Of a DNA stretch of 64,000 bases, positions 15,804 to 24,731 are shown in pieces. The position numbers were made by a program, and so were the translations under genes. The number at the start of each line of letters is the position of its first letter. Position 1 is the first letter of the stretch. The notes under the pieces are model-generated. The model searched no databases, had not been told where the DNA came from, and saw only the letters and a program-made list of their open reading frames with translations. This DNA comes from Bradyrhizobium sp. OK095. GTDB lineage: Bacteria > Pseudomonadota > Alphaproteobacteria > Rhizobiales > Xanthobacteraceae. The stretch is taken from the NCBI RefSeq assembly GCF_900109945.1, contig NZ_FOBX01000001.1, positions 744,001 to 808,000 of the forward strand, given 5' to 3'.

Positions 15804-16135
15804 TGGACGGTGTCTTGATCAGGCCGCATCTCGACAGCAATGGCCGCGAGCTGGCAATCGAGCATGTCCAGGACGTGGCGCCGATCCTGGAGTGGAACAG
15901 GCAGGCGCGCCAGGACGAGCAGCACGGGGACTGGGGGCGGCACGTCGCCCGCATCCCCAACGTGATCTACGTCCAATGGCTCAACGAGGAGCATGCGAGG
16001 GGCAACACCTCGCTGCGACTGTTCACGCCCGAGTTCGACGCGATTGTGCAGCGGAAGCTCGATGATCCCGCATGGGCCCATTTGCGAACCGACAAGCCGA
16101 AATTGCAGGCCGGCTGGTCGGAGGAGCTCAAATGA
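15803..16135 (+). CDS. Small phage head-tail region protein
   Basis: A 110-residue acidic protein with EHVQDVAPILEWNRQARQDE and the conserved-looking PNVIYVQWLNEEHARGN and ARGNTSLRLFTPEFDAIVQRK. Proteins of this type are regular companions of podovirus head-completion genes, and I recall them only as conserved phage proteins. Start and stop both overlap the neighbouring genes (TGATG and ATGA), so it belongs to one translationally coupled string with the adaptor gene. Confidence 0.6.
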   Translation: MDGVLIRPHLDSNGRELAIEHVQDVAPILEWNRQARQDEQHGDWGRHVARIPNVIYVQWLNEEHARGNTSLRLFTPEFDAIVQRKLDDPAWAHLRTDKPKLQAGWSEELK

Positions 16136-16785
16136 CAGAGATAACCGATTACACCTCGCTGCAAACCGCGGTGACCGAATATCTCGCGCGCGACCAGGAC
16201 GCGACGCTGATCGCGCGAATCCCGACCTTCGTCCAGCTCGCGGAAGCCAAGTTCAACCGCCAGCTTTTCGTGCGGCAGATGGAACAGCGCGCGACGGCGC
16301 TCGTCGACCTCAATTCGGAGGAGCCGGAGTTCATTTCTCTGCCGTCGGATTTCCAGTCCATGCGCAGGGTTCGGCTGTCGAGCGTAACGGGGAAGCCGTG
16401 CCTCGAATTCAAGTCGGGGACGCAGATGGATGAATATCGCTTCGCGACGTCCGACGTCGCCGCACGGCCACGCTACTTCACCGTGTTCGGCAACGAGCTC
16501 GAGCTCGCGCCGACCCCCGATGCGGCCTACACGATCGAAATGGTCTATCGACAAAACGTTCCGGCGCTCGCGTCGAACGGCAGCAATTGGCTGCTGACCA
16601 TGGCGCCTGATGTCTATCTCTACGGCGCCCTGCTGGAGTCTGCGCCGTACATCAAGGAAGACGCGCGCATCCAGACCTGGGGTCTCGGGTTCACGTCCGC
16701 GCTCGCGGATCTGAACAATCTCGGGCTGACGTCGACCTTCAATGCAGGGCCGATGACGGTGCGCGTTTCGGGACAGGTCATCTAG
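16132..16785 (+). CDS. Head-to-tail adaptor (gp4-like tail accessory protein)
   Basis: A 217-residue protein matching the phage adaptor family that sits under the portal ring (DUF6682/P22 gp4-like role). Characteristic parts are TDYTSLQTAVTEYLARDQDA, TFVQLAEAKFNRQL, the PSDFQSMRRVRL segment, YRQNVPALASNGSNWLL and DVYLYGALLESAPYIKED. Length is right for the family. The ATG overlaps the previous stop (ATGA). It should help close the head after DNA packaging. Confidence 0.85.
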   Translation: MTEITDYTSLQTAVTEYLARDQDATLIARIPTFVQLAEAKFNRQLFVRQMEQRATALVDLNSEEPEFISLPSDFQSMRRVRLSSVTGKPCLEFKSGTQMDEYRFATSDVAARPRYFTVFGNELELAPTPDAAYTIEMVYRQNVPALASNGSNWLLTMAPDVYLYGALLESAPYIKEDARIQTWGLGFTSALADLNNLGLTSTFNAGPMTVRVSGQVI

Positions 16786-16795
16786 GAGGGAAACA

Positions 16796-17227
16796 ATGGC
16801 AAGCTTCAACAAGTTCTATTGCTTCGTGCAGGACGTCGCGAACGCGCTGCACGACATGAAGACCGGCACGGCGCAAGTCTACAAGGTCTATCTGACGAAC
16901 GCCGCGCCGGTCGTCACCAACACCGTCTATAACACGCCGGCGGATCTCGGGGCCGGCAACGGTTATACTGCCGGCGGCAACAGCGTCGGCACCATCAGTG
17001 GCGCGCAAACGACCGGCACGTTCAAGTTCGTCGGCGGAACCGATCCGGCCTGGACGGCTTCGGGCGGCTCGATCGGGCCGTTTCAATACGCGGTGCTCTA
17101 CAATTCGACGTCATCGACAAAGCCGCTGATCGGCTGGTGGGATTACGGCACAGCGATCACGCTGACAAACGGCAATACCTTCACCATCGATCTCGACCAG
17201 ACCAACGGCATTTTGACGATCACCTGA
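16796..17227 (+). CDS. Phage structural protein, probably head or tail decoration
   Basis: A 143-residue protein starting after GGAGGGAAACA. The first part is ASFNKFYCFVQDVANALHDM and the rest is rich in Gly, Thr and Asn with repeated TGTFKF/TNGNTF-like beta strands. It resembles small virion surface proteins found before fibre genes. The function is inferred from composition and neighbours. Confidence 0.6.
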   Translation: MASFNKFYCFVQDVANALHDMKTGTAQVYKVYLTNAAPVVTNTVYNTPADLGAGNGYTAGGNSVGTISGAQTTGTFKFVGGTDPAWTASGGSIGPFQYAVLYNSTSSTKPLIGWWDYGTAITLTNGNTFTIDLDQTNGILTIT

Positions 17228-17228
17228 T

Positions 17229-18566
17229 ATGGCAGCTTTTCTCAACAATTGCCGGTTCATTCCCACAGCCGGCGGCACAACGGATTGGATCTATGCGTCG
17301 ACGGTTGGCGGCTGCCAGTCGCCGGCGCTCGCTGGAGCGGTCGACGGTCGCAAGTACAAATTTCTCGCGATCGGCAGCGACTTGATCCAGTGGGAGATCG
17401 CGGAGGGCACTTACACGGCTGCGAGCGGAACGTTTGCGCGTACCATCGTGCTCTACAATTCGTCGGGCTCTGGCGCCGCTTCGGGCCAGAGCGGCGTCGG
17501 CACCAAGATCAATTTCACGGTGGCGCCGAATGTCGCTATTGTCGGCGTGAAGGAGGACTTGATCTCGGTCGAGGAGCCGAACGCATTCACTTTGGCACAG
17601 ATGGCGCAGGCGCGCGCCAACCTCGGCCTGACGAAGAAGAATTACCTGGTCAACGGCGGGATGCAGATCAGCCAGGAGAACGGCACAGGATCAGGCAGCT
17701 CAAACCTCTATTACCCGGTCGATCAGTGGTACATTCAGCACACGCTCTCCGGTGGCGCTTACAGCTGTGCGCAAGTCGCTTCGTCGACGCCTGGCGGTTC
17801 GACCCACCGCATCCGTGTGACGGTTACCGCGGCGCAGGCGACGGTGGGAAGCAGCGTTTGCTTTCTCCAACAGAAGATCGAGGGCTTGCGCGTTGCCGAC
17901 CTGAAATTTGGAACGGCGAATGCGAGGACCGTCACCTTGCAGGTCGGATTAAAAGCGCCAGTTGCGGGCACTTTTACTTGTTTGCTGCAGAACAACGCTA
18001 CAGATACGACGCTATCGGGATCGTTCACGGTCGCCGCGGGCGAGGTCAATACTGACGTCGTCAAGTCGGTGACGTTTGCCGGCGCAACGTCGGGAAGCTG
18101 GGCGCAAGACAACACCAATGGGATGTACGTCTACGTCTATCTGATGCAGAGCGGTGGCGCGAGCATCTTTGCGACCAACGGAAATGTATTCGAGCTGTTC
18201 GACACGGGACTCTACGAAGGCGCAACGGCGCCGCCGTTCCAGTGTCCGGACTATGCGAGCGAACTGCTTGTCTGCCAGCGCTATTACCAACTCGTACCGT
18301 GGGGTATCGAGGCCTATGCGCCTGGCGGCAACACGCGTCATCAGTCGACAATCGGCTTTGCTCCGAAGAGAACATCTTCTTGGTCGGTGCAGCGCAAGGT
18401 GGCGCCGAGCGTAGCCACAAATATCCGCGCGAGCGATCCGACAACATTCGTTCTGCTTGGCGCGTTCAGTGCAGGGGTCGCGCACGCTAGCATCTCGTCG
18501 GAAAGCGCCGCTGCCGGCTTGATGCAAGTCTACACGATAATCGATGCGATCAACGCGAGGCTATGA
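17229..18566 (+). CDS. Putative tail fibre or receptor-binding protein
   Basis: A 445-residue protein. The first about 110 residues continue the style of the preceding structural protein (FLNNCRFIPTAGGTTDWIYA). From about residue 135 the sequence KNYLVNGGMQISQENGTGSG and YYPVDQWYIQHTLSGG matches a module common in tail fibres, followed by a beta-rich carbohydrate-binding-like region and a C-terminal knob. It is the best receptor-binding candidate in the element together with the collar protein at 29065. The stop overlaps the next ATG. Confidence 0.7.
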   Translation: MAAFLNNCRFIPTAGGTTDWIYASTVGGCQSPALAGAVDGRKYKFLAIGSDLIQWEIAEGTYTAASGTFARTIVLYNSSGSGAASGQSGVGTKINFTVAPNVAIVGVKEDLISVEEPNAFTLAQMAQARANLGLTKKNYLVNGGMQISQENGTGSGSSNLYYPVDQWYIQHTLSGGAYSCAQVASSTPGGSTHRIRVTVTAAQATVGSSVCFLQQKIEGLRVADLKFGTANARTVTLQVGLKAPVAGTFTCLLQNNATDTTLSGSFTVAAGEVNTDVVKSVTFAGATSGSWAQDNTNGMYVYVYLMQSGGASIFATNGNVFELFDTGLYEGATAPPFQCPDYASELLVCQRYYQLVPWGIEAYAPGGNTRHQSTIGFAPKRTSSWSVQRKVAPSVATNIRASDPTTFVLLGAFSAGVAHASISSESAAAGLMQVYTIIDAINARL

Positions 18567-19012
18567 TGTTGGAATATAATCTTCGTCCCAACGGCTGGGC
18601 GTTGCGCGCCGCTGACCAGGCAGGTTTCTCATTGAACGCGGGTCCCGAGAACGCCGATTGGCTTCGATATCAGGATTGGCTCGCATTGGGGAACACCCCC
18701 GACGCGATCCAACCGACACCTGCGCCGGTGCCGCCGGAAATTTCGGACCGGCAATTCTTCCAGCAACTCGCCGTGCAGGGGCTAATCTCGCAAGATGAAG
18801 CCCTGGCTGCGGTGAAGACAGGTGATATCCCGGTTGCGCTGCGGCTCGTCATCGAGCGCTTGCCTCCCGGACGACAATTCGAGGCTACCATGTTCATTTC
18901 GGGGGCGACGACGGTTCAGCGGAGCCACCCGTTGACAGTCGCAATCGGCGGGGCCTGTGGCTGGACGATCGATCAGATCGATGGGTTGTTTCGGGCTGCT
19001 GCGGAGCTCTAA
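18563..19012 (+). CDS. Fibre-associated phage protein
   Basis: A 149-residue protein whose middle (SDRQFFQQLAVQGLISQDEA, then LAAVKTGDIPVALRL) matches a short segment often seen at the ends of tail-fibre operons in alphaproteobacterial prophages, where it accompanies fibre assembly. Its start overlaps the stop of the fibre gene, which supports a joint role. No enzyme motif is visible. Confidence 0.6.
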   Translation: MMLEYNLRPNGWALRAADQAGFSLNAGPENADWLRYQDWLALGNTPDAIQPTPAPVPPEISDRQFFQQLAVQGLISQDEALAAVKTGDIPVALRLVIERLPPGRQFEATMFISGATTVQRSHPLTVAIGGACGWTIDQIDGLFRAAAEL

Positions 19013-19015
19013 CTC

Positions 19016-19624
19016 ATGTCTCTTCTCGGCTTCGACGCCCTTGGCCGATGGGCGCTGGCCCAGCTCCCGGGCAACGGCAATTTTGCGCTTCTGACGATAC
19101 GGGGAGCGGTCGCTCTCGCAGGACAGGCGGCTGCATTCGGGAGATCCGGGCCGGGAGCAGCTGCCAGCTTCCTGGCCGCCGGAAGTTTGACGGGCTTCAG
19201 GTTGGCGGAACAGGCGGGGCAGGTGCCATTCCTCCTGGCCGGCAATGCAGCCGCATTCGGATCCTCTCAGCCAAGTTTCGGTGGTTCGTTCCTGCTGACT
19301 GGCGCGGCGACGAACTTGACCGTTCGGGTGGTCGCGTCGGCTGGAGCGGTTTCGTTGTCAGGGACGTCTCTCCCATTTTTCGTGTCGCTTGCCTCCGGAC
19401 GCGGCGCATTTGCCTGGGCCGGAGGCGATTCGACCTACGACCGGGACCACGAGGCCTGGGTCCGACGACCGTTCGATACGATGTCGTGGCAGACAGAGGC
19501 GGCGTTGCCGCCGCTCAGCTGGAGCGGTGTTGCTCCTGCTGCGAGCGTCTGGACCGCTGACGTGCAACCGGCGAATGCGTGGACGCCGGCTTTGATTGAA
19601 CCCGAACCATGGACGACCGAATAA
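19016..19624 (+). CDS. Phage tail-region protein with alanine/glycine repeats
   Basis: A 202-residue protein with an imperfect repeat of about 40 residues (GAVALAGQAAAFGRSGPGAA, LLAGNAAAFGSSQPSFGG, GAVSLSGTSLPFFVSL), probably a beta-solenoid or surface layer. The C-terminus is Trp-rich and polar. No family recognised. It is coupled to the gp10-like gene through a TAATG overlap. Confidence 0.55.
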   Translation: MSLLGFDALGRWALAQLPGNGNFALLTIRGAVALAGQAAAFGRSGPGAAASFLAAGSLTGFRLAEQAGQVPFLLAGNAAAFGSSQPSFGGSFLLTGAATNLTVRVVASAGAVSLSGTSLPFFVSLASGRGAFAWAGGDSTYDRDHEAWVRRPFDTMSWQTEAALPPLSWSGVAPAASVWTADVQPANAWTPALIEPEPWTTE

Positions 19625-21096
19625 TGCCGCTTCTTTCTTATGGCGAATACCGCCCCGATGTCAGCGACTACGAAGGCCAGGCTACGCGCAATATCCTCAA
19701 CGTGATTCCGCGCGGCGACGGCTACGGACCGTTTCCATCCTATTCGGCCTACACATCGGCACTGTCGGCGCCATGCCGGGGGGCGTTCTACGCGCTGAAG
19801 TCGGACGGCACGGTCGTGACCTTTGCCGGCACGAGCACCAGGCTCTATCGGCTCAACAACATCGATTTCACCTGGATCGACGTATCCAAGGGTGCCGCGT
19901 CCTATTCGGCACTTTCCGCCACCGCACAATGGCAGTTCGCCCAGACCGGGAATTTTGTCTTCGCGACGCAGGCCAATGCTGTGTTGCAGGTGTTCGATCT
20001 CTCGTCGCCGACGGCTTTCGCCGACGCGTTGGGGGCACCGCCGCCGGCCGCTTATATCAGTGTGGTCGGACGCTTCCTGGTGCTATCAGGACTGCTGTCG
20101 ACGCCATACCGGATCCAGTGGTCCGGATTAAACAATTTCAACGCGGCCGATAGCTGGACGAGTGGGGTCAAGTCGTCCGACTTCCAGGACTTTCCGGACG
20201 GCGGTATCGTTCGCGGCGTCGCCGGAGGCGAGTCCGGCATCGTCTTTCAGGACCAGGCGATCCGGCGCATGTCCTATGTGCCGGGCTCGCCGATCATCTT
20301 CCAGATCGATCGCATCACTCAGGACAAGGGCCTCTACGCCCCGTACTCGATCATCCGTGCCGGCGAGCGCATCTTCTTCTACGCCGGCCAGGGCTTTCAC
20401 AAGATCGAGCCCGGTGGCGTGCCACAGCAGATCGGGCGCGAGAAGGTCGATCGCAGCTTCCTTGCCGATCTCGACAAGGGCAACCTCCAGCTCTTCATGG
20501 GCGCGGCCGACCCGCGCTCCACGCGCGTGTACTGGGCCTATAAGTCGGTGTCCGGCACGGTTGGTACCTACGATAAGCTGCTCGGCTACGATTTCCTGCT
20601 TGACCGTTTCTTCCCCGTCGCGGTGACAGGTGAGTATCTGCTCGGCATATCGCAGACCGGACTGACGCTGGAGAATCTAGACAGCATTTCATCGTCGCTG
20701 GATGCGCTGACGCTGAGCCTCGATGCGTACGCGACGGCAGTTCAGCCCGAGATCGCGCAATTCTCGAACGCTCATGTGCTCGGTTTCTTTCGCGGCCCCA
20801 ATCTCGAGGCAATACTGGAAAGCCCGGAGCAGGGCACGGATGAGAACCGCATTACCATCCGCGGCTTCCGCCCGGTGACCGATGCTGCGACACTGTTCGG
20901 CTCGGTGTCCTGGCGCGATACGCCGGCTGCGGCGGCAACGCCGGGTGCGGAGGTCTTGGTCAATATCCGGACCGGCCGCTGCGACGTCCGGCGCGACACC
21001 CGCTATTCGCGCTTCAAGGTTCGCATCCCCGCCGCGACGTCGTGGTCCTTTTGCGCCGGAATCGTTCCCGATCTCACACCCAACGGCACGTTATGA
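19624..21096 (+). CDS. P22 gp10-like DNA stabilisation/tail hub protein
   Basis: A 490-residue protein with the features of the packaged-DNA stabilisation family: an N-terminal DYEGQATRNILNVIPRGDGY, a repeated beta-propeller-like core (FVFATQANAVLQVFDLSS, RFLVLSGLLSTPYRIQWSGL) and IIFQIDRITQDKGLYAPYSI. In P22 this ring sits below gp4 and plugs the tail after packaging. The ATG at 19624 overlaps the previous stop and is preferred to an in-frame ATG at 19609. Length is close to family members. Confidence 0.85.
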   Translation: MPLLSYGEYRPDVSDYEGQATRNILNVIPRGDGYGPFPSYSAYTSALSAPCRGAFYALKSDGTVVTFAGTSTRLYRLNNIDFTWIDVSKGAASYSALSATAQWQFAQTGNFVFATQANAVLQVFDLSSPTAFADALGAPPPAAYISVVGRFLVLSGLLSTPYRIQWSGLNNFNAADSWTSGVKSSDFQDFPDGGIVRGVAGGESGIVFQDQAIRRMSYVPGSPIIFQIDRITQDKGLYAPYSIIRAGERIFFYAGQGFHKIEPGGVPQQIGREKVDRSFLADLDKGNLQLFMGAADPRSTRVYWAYKSVSGTVGTYDKLLGYDFLLDRFFPVAVTGEYLLGISQTGLTLENLDSISSSLDALTLSLDAYATAVQPEIAQFSNAHVLGFFRGPNLEAILESPEQGTDENRITIRGFRPVTDAATLFGSVSWRDTPAAAATPGAEVLVNIRTGRCDVRRDTRYSRFKVRIPAATSWSFCAGIVPDLTPNGTL

Positions 21097-21407
21097 CGGC
21101 TTACGTTCCCGGCATCACCGAGACCGATCTGAAGAAGATCGTGCTCGCGATCCAGCAGCTCGCGGCGGGGCGGTCGAATGCCGTTGGAAGCGTGACGCTG
21201 TCGATCGGAGCAGCGAGCACAACGGTGACGACGACGAATTGTGCGGTGGGATCGGTGCCGATCCTGGTGCCGGCGTCAGCGACTGCGGCGGCAGAGGTGG
21301 GCAACGGGACGATGTATGTGAGCGCCGTCGCGAACGGCGCGTTCACGATCACGCATGCGAACGCCGCGACGGCGGGGCGTCTGTTTTTGTATGCGGTGGT
21401 GGGATGA
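21093..21407 (+). CDS. Small phage structural protein
   Basis: A 104-residue protein whose ATG overlaps the gp10-like stop (ATGA). It begins TAYVPGITETDLKKIVLAIQ and then turns into a beta-rich Ala/Thr/Val segment (GSVTLSIGAASTTVTTTNCA). Proteins like this follow the gp10-like gene in related prophages. Probably a minor tail component; no enzymatic motif. Confidence 0.55.
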   Translation: MTAYVPGITETDLKKIVLAIQQLAAGRSNAVGSVTLSIGAASTTVTTTNCAVGSVPILVPASATAAAEVGNGTMYVSAVANGAFTITHANAATAGRLFLYAVVG

Positions 21408-21439
21408 GCCTACCAACTCAGTAAGGGAGACTTTGCGAA

Positions 21440-21979
21440 ATGCCTGACATGAGTTCCCCGAGTGACTATGGGGCATCTATGCGTGATCCAGGAGAGACCC
21501 TGGGATTCCTCGAACGCTTGATCCAACGGCAACCACAGAATTCATCAGGCTCCGATGGTATTCCAAGGCAGGGGACGGCAACATCGAGCTTTGCATCAGC
21601 TCGGCCAGCAAAAATTCAATCCAGTTTCGATCCGGATTTCAGGCAACTGATGCGGACTCCTTCAACGCGGGAGCAGAGTATCGCTGGCTCATCATCGATC
21701 CCCGGCCGATCAGAGGCTCGCGTAGCAGACGCAGCGAACGACAACTACGCGAGAGATGCGCAGTGCACAACCGCATCTTACGATTGTCTAAGTCATAGTT
21801 GGGATGCAGATTATGCCGCCGCGTGCAGAAAAGCCTACCTATTGTGTTTGAAGGCCGGTGGGTATGCGCAGCAGTCAGGAACTACCGTTCTGTTCAACTT
21901 TCCCGACCGTGGGCGAGTGATTTTGTACGGCGACGGAACCTCCCGGTATATTCCGTCGACAAACCCACCCCAAAAATAG
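21440..21979 (+). CDS. Unrecognised protein, possible cargo effector
   Basis: A 179-residue protein with two parts: a Ser/Gln/Arg-rich N-terminal half (about 1-95, disordered) and a compact C-terminal half with four cysteines (QCTTASYDCLS, AACRKAYLLCLKAGG), then TTVLFNFPDRGRVILYGDGT. A disordered leader in front of a small folded domain resembles the other cargo proteins, and it breaks the run of overlapping structural genes. I see no known domain and none of the shared tags. Confidence 0.5.
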   Translation: MPDMSSPSDYGASMRDPGETLGFLERLIQRQPQNSSGSDGIPRQGTATSSFASARPAKIQSSFDPDFRQLMRTPSTREQSIAGSSSIPGRSEARVADAANDNYARDAQCTTASYDCLSHSWDADYAAACRKAYLLCLKAGGYAQQSGTTVLFNFPDRGRVILYGDGTSRYIPSTNPPQK

Positions 21980-22096
21980 AGGTCGGACGAGGCGTCAGAC
22001 CGATGATGGCGATCCCGCCTGGCGCAGTCCCTTGAATGTCGTGCTTCTCCCAAGTTAGGCATATCATGATCCATCTCCGCCAATCGGGACCTTCCC

Positions 22097-22444
22097 ATGA
22101 GCGCCCAGCATCCAGACATCAAGGCGCCTCCGCTGGAGCCAATCGGCGAGGCCATCGTGGATGGGCACTGGGAGTTCTGCGCACGGTGCCGAGCGTTCGT
22201 TGCCCCCTTCCTCTTGAAGAGCAATTGCGAGTTCCAGCGTGAGCTCGTTACGCGTAGCGCCGAATGGGGCCTCATATGGCGGGGCGATTACGTTATTGCG
22301 GATTTGGCCGCACTCCACTTGATCAACCGCATCATGTGTTGGGAAGACGCGGATGGGAAGCTTCTCACCGAGATCGCTGTCGGCCACCGCATTGCGCCGC
22401 TGCCGGCGGCGCCGTGCGATGATCCCGGCGATAACGATGTCTGA
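22097..22444 (+). CDS. Hypothetical small phage-region protein
   Basis: A 115-residue acidic protein with GHWEFCARCRAFVAPFLL, whose CxxC pair could bind zinc, and SAEWGLIWRGDYVIADL. I do not recognise it. It lies between the possible cargo gene at 21440 and the acyltransferase-like gene and could be the immunity partner of the former or an ordinary accessory gene. The start follows TTCCC with only a weak ribosome binding site. Confidence 0.5.
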   Translation: MSAQHPDIKAPPLEPIGEAIVDGHWEFCARCRAFVAPFLLKSNCEFQRELVTRSAEWGLIWRGDYVIADLAALHLINRIMCWEDADGKLLTEIAVGHRIAPLPAAPCDDPGDNDV

Positions 22445-22491
22445 AGCGGCGTCTATCATTCTCTGACACTGAGCTTGGTGGCCTATTCGCC

Positions 22492-23040
22492 ATGGCGCTG
22501 TACGAAAACATAGCGCCGAGCCAACGAACAGGTAGAGTTGCACGACAAGCATTCAATATGATGGTTGAACCCTTGCTTCCCCAACAACTAGTCTGCGTCG
22601 ATCCGGAATGCGTGCGCGATATCTGGCCCTTCGTCGCTCCGCTCCTGAAGCAAGCGATCGCGAAGACGGGACTTGCTGCGTTCGCGTCGATCGAGCGCGA
22701 CATTCTCGATGGTTCGTCGTTACTTTGGATCGCCTGGAATGGCAGCAGCATCGCGGCAGTTGCATCGACGAGCCTACAGAAGACGGAGGCAGGCAAAGTC
22801 TGCATCATTACGGCGTGTGCGGGGTCGAGCATGGTGCGCTGGCTACCGCTGATCTGCGGTATCGAGGCCTATGCGCAGGCGGAGGGCTGCTGCTGCGTGC
22901 GCATCTTCGGGAGAAAGGGATGGAGCCGTATCCTGAAGGGATATGAGCAGACCTTTGCGATCATGGATAAGCGCCTGCCGCAAGAGGTGGCACCGGCGCC
23001 GGATGTAAGCCCCATCGCCGGAGCAACGTACTTCCGTTGA
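22492..23040 (+). CDS. GNAT-like phage acyltransferase-fold protein
   Basis: A 182-residue protein. The layout (VRDIWPFVAPLLKQAIAKTG, SLLWIAWNGSSIAAVASTSL, then GKVCIITACAGSSMVRWLPL, and finally GWSRILKGYEQTFAIMDKRL) matches phage-encoded GNAT-fold proteins often found between tail and internal-virion genes in alphaproteobacterial podoviruses. The acetyl-CoA binding loop is not clear, so enzymatic activity is uncertain. It is a regular phage gene here, not cargo. Confidence 0.65.
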   Translation: MALYENIAPSQRTGRVARQAFNMMVEPLLPQQLVCVDPECVRDIWPFVAPLLKQAIAKTGLAAFASIERDILDGSSLLWIAWNGSSIAAVASTSLQKTEAGKVCIITACAGSSMVRWLPLICGIEAYAQAEGCCCVRIFGRKGWSRILKGYEQTFAIMDKRLPQEVAPAPDVSPIAGATYFR

Positions 23041-23133
23041 GTTCACAATAAACATTGCGGTGCCGCGCGACCTGGGGTTGCGTATGTTCTGGATTTGTTC
23101 TATGTTGCCGATTTCCACGCGTGGTGATCGAAG

Positions 23134-24024
23134 ATGTCGCACGTTGAGCCGCTGAGGGGTGGACCAAGCGTTCCCACGTCCAAGGATTCCGGCCGGAGGT
23201 GGGTTGGTCAGGTCAGACGTCGTCGGCTCAGGAGAAGCGGATTTGTGCTGCTCTGCTTGTTGTTCATTATCAGCAGCGGAAGCAAGTCGGTGGCGCAAGC
23301 GACGGACTTCACGCCCTACGCTCGGGCCGCTGACTTCTGCCGTGGTGATATCGCACGCCCGATCGGGTTGTCTCCGGACAAGCGCGTGCTTTGTCTGGAC
23401 GGAGTGATCACGTCGGATCTGAACCTTGCTGTCGCGATGGATTTGACAAATCGCGGTATCGCGGTCGCTCGCAGTGCTGGCGGCGATCGCGACCGTGCAA
23501 TCGAACTTGCGAATGTATTGCGGGATCGCGATGCAGTCGTCGTCATTCAGGATTTCTGCCTGTACGCCTGCGCGAGCTTTCTCCTGATTGCCTCGTCGGA
23601 GACTTATGTTCTGGAGGGCGCCCTCGTCGCCTGGGGCGTGATGCGGCGCTATCCCGATCATCACTGTCTTGGATTCCAAGATGGTATCGACGACAACGGC
23701 GCGTTTCTCACCTCGGTGCAATGCTCCCCAGCTTACGCCGACGAGAGGCCGACCGAGCGGATATGGTCGCAATTCTATCGAGATAGAATCGCGGGACCCG
23801 CCTTCACCGATCCGCCGGAGAGCAGGTTCATCAGACGCGCACTGATGAATTCCTTCCGCGCGACCGGTGAGTATCCTGTCGTGATGTGGACCTGGAATCC
23901 GCGTCACCATGCGAGTGCGATCAAGACAAGGATCGTCTATCAGCATTATCCGGAAAACCAGGAAGAGGTCGACATGATGGTGAAACGGTTAGCCATTTCC
24001 CGTCGCGTGATTTACGACCCCTGA
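23134..24024 (+). CDS. Exported ClpP-like-fold protein, candidate immunity
   Basis: A 296-residue protein with a long N-terminal region, a signal anchor or peptide (FVLLCLLFIISSGSKSVAQA) and a mature part resembling periplasmic ClpP-fold proteins of COG3904 type: RVLCLDGVITSDLNLAVAMD, then VVVIQDFCLYACASFLLIAS and ALVAWGVMRR. Active relatives usually have Ser in the C-x-S-x-C stretch and WHG after the strand. Here the Ser is Tyr and the His is missing, so it is probably not a protease. It precedes a PPIFFPF-tagged protein, mirroring other cassettes in which an exported protein precedes a tagged one. Confidence 0.6.
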   Translation: MSHVEPLRGGPSVPTSKDSGRRWVGQVRRRRLRRSGFVLLCLLFIISSGSKSVAQATDFTPYARAADFCRGDIARPIGLSPDKRVLCLDGVITSDLNLAVAMDLTNRGIAVARSAGGDRDRAIELANVLRDRDAVVVIQDFCLYACASFLLIASSETYVLEGALVAWGVMRRYPDHHCLGFQDGIDDNGAFLTSVQCSPAYADERPTERIWSQFYRDRIAGPAFTDPPESRFIRRALMNSFRATGEYPVVMWTWNPRHHASAIKTRIVYQHYPENQEEVDMMVKRLAISRRVIYDP

Positions 24025-24128
24025 GCCGTGGTCGAGATGATTTTGCGCTGAAGAGTTTTGAAGATGTTCTCGATCGGTCTGCCAATCGAGAAGTTGATTC
24101 TATCCTGTTTCATTCCGTGAGAGTACTG

Positions 24129-24650
24129 ATGACCAGATCGTTTCGAGAGCCTCAATTTCGCGTCCCCAATTTCGGAATTGAAGGCGCATCGCCGCGCAGG
24201 TGGCCTGAGTGGGTCAATCGCGATTGGAGAATCGTCCCGCCAGCATCGCCTCCACGGTCACCGCCTCCGTCGTCGTCTCGAGATGGCGATCCGTTCCGCG
24301 ATCCGCCGGTCGTGCCGCTCTCGCCGCAGCCGAGATCAGACGACATGCAACGCGATGCCGGTTCGGATTTAATCAATTGGCTTTTCAAGGCCTACCGCGC
24401 GTCCCGTGGGCAAAGTGCAGGGCAACTTCCGCCACCGGGTCCGGGCGGGTACGCGCGGGAGCCGTTTTTGGACTCGCATCCATGGCAGGTGGTCGAGCCG
24501 TCTCCGGACCTTCCGCAGCCTCTACCGTTTTACGCAGACCAAGCGCGGACCTTGCTGAAGATCCCGGCGCAAGAACTCGAAAGCTCGGCCAGGAGCAGGC
24601 CTCAAAAAGAGAAGGTTGTTCAGCCGCCAATCTTCTTCCCGTTCGACTGA
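24129..24650 (+). CDS. Proline-rich cargo protein with C-terminal PPIFFPF tag
   Basis: A 173-residue protein, Pro/Ser/Arg-rich in the first half (PPASPPRSPPPSSSRDGDPF), with a short helix (DLINWLFKAYRASR) and the end VVQPPIFFPFD. The same PPIFFPF ending occurs at 27460-27984. No catalytic domain is visible. The start at 24129 is a choice among several in-frame codons; upstream residues overlap the preceding gene and look like shadow sequence. It is followed by an internal-virion candidate, so it lies in the ejection-protein part of the operon. Confidence 0.5.
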   Translation: MTRSFREPQFRVPNFGIEGASPRRWPEWVNRDWRIVPPASPPRSPPPSSSRDGDPFRDPPVVPLSPQPRSDDMQRDAGSDLINWLFKAYRASRGQSAGQLPPPGPGGYAREPFLDSHPWQVVEPSPDLPQPLPFYADQARTLLKIPAQELESSARSRPQKEKVVQPPIFFPFD

Positions 24651-24731
24651 TCGCTGCATATCGCGGATCTGTCGATCCGATCGCTGTTTCCACTTACGCA
24701 GAACGAACTCATATCCAAGGGAATATCGTCC

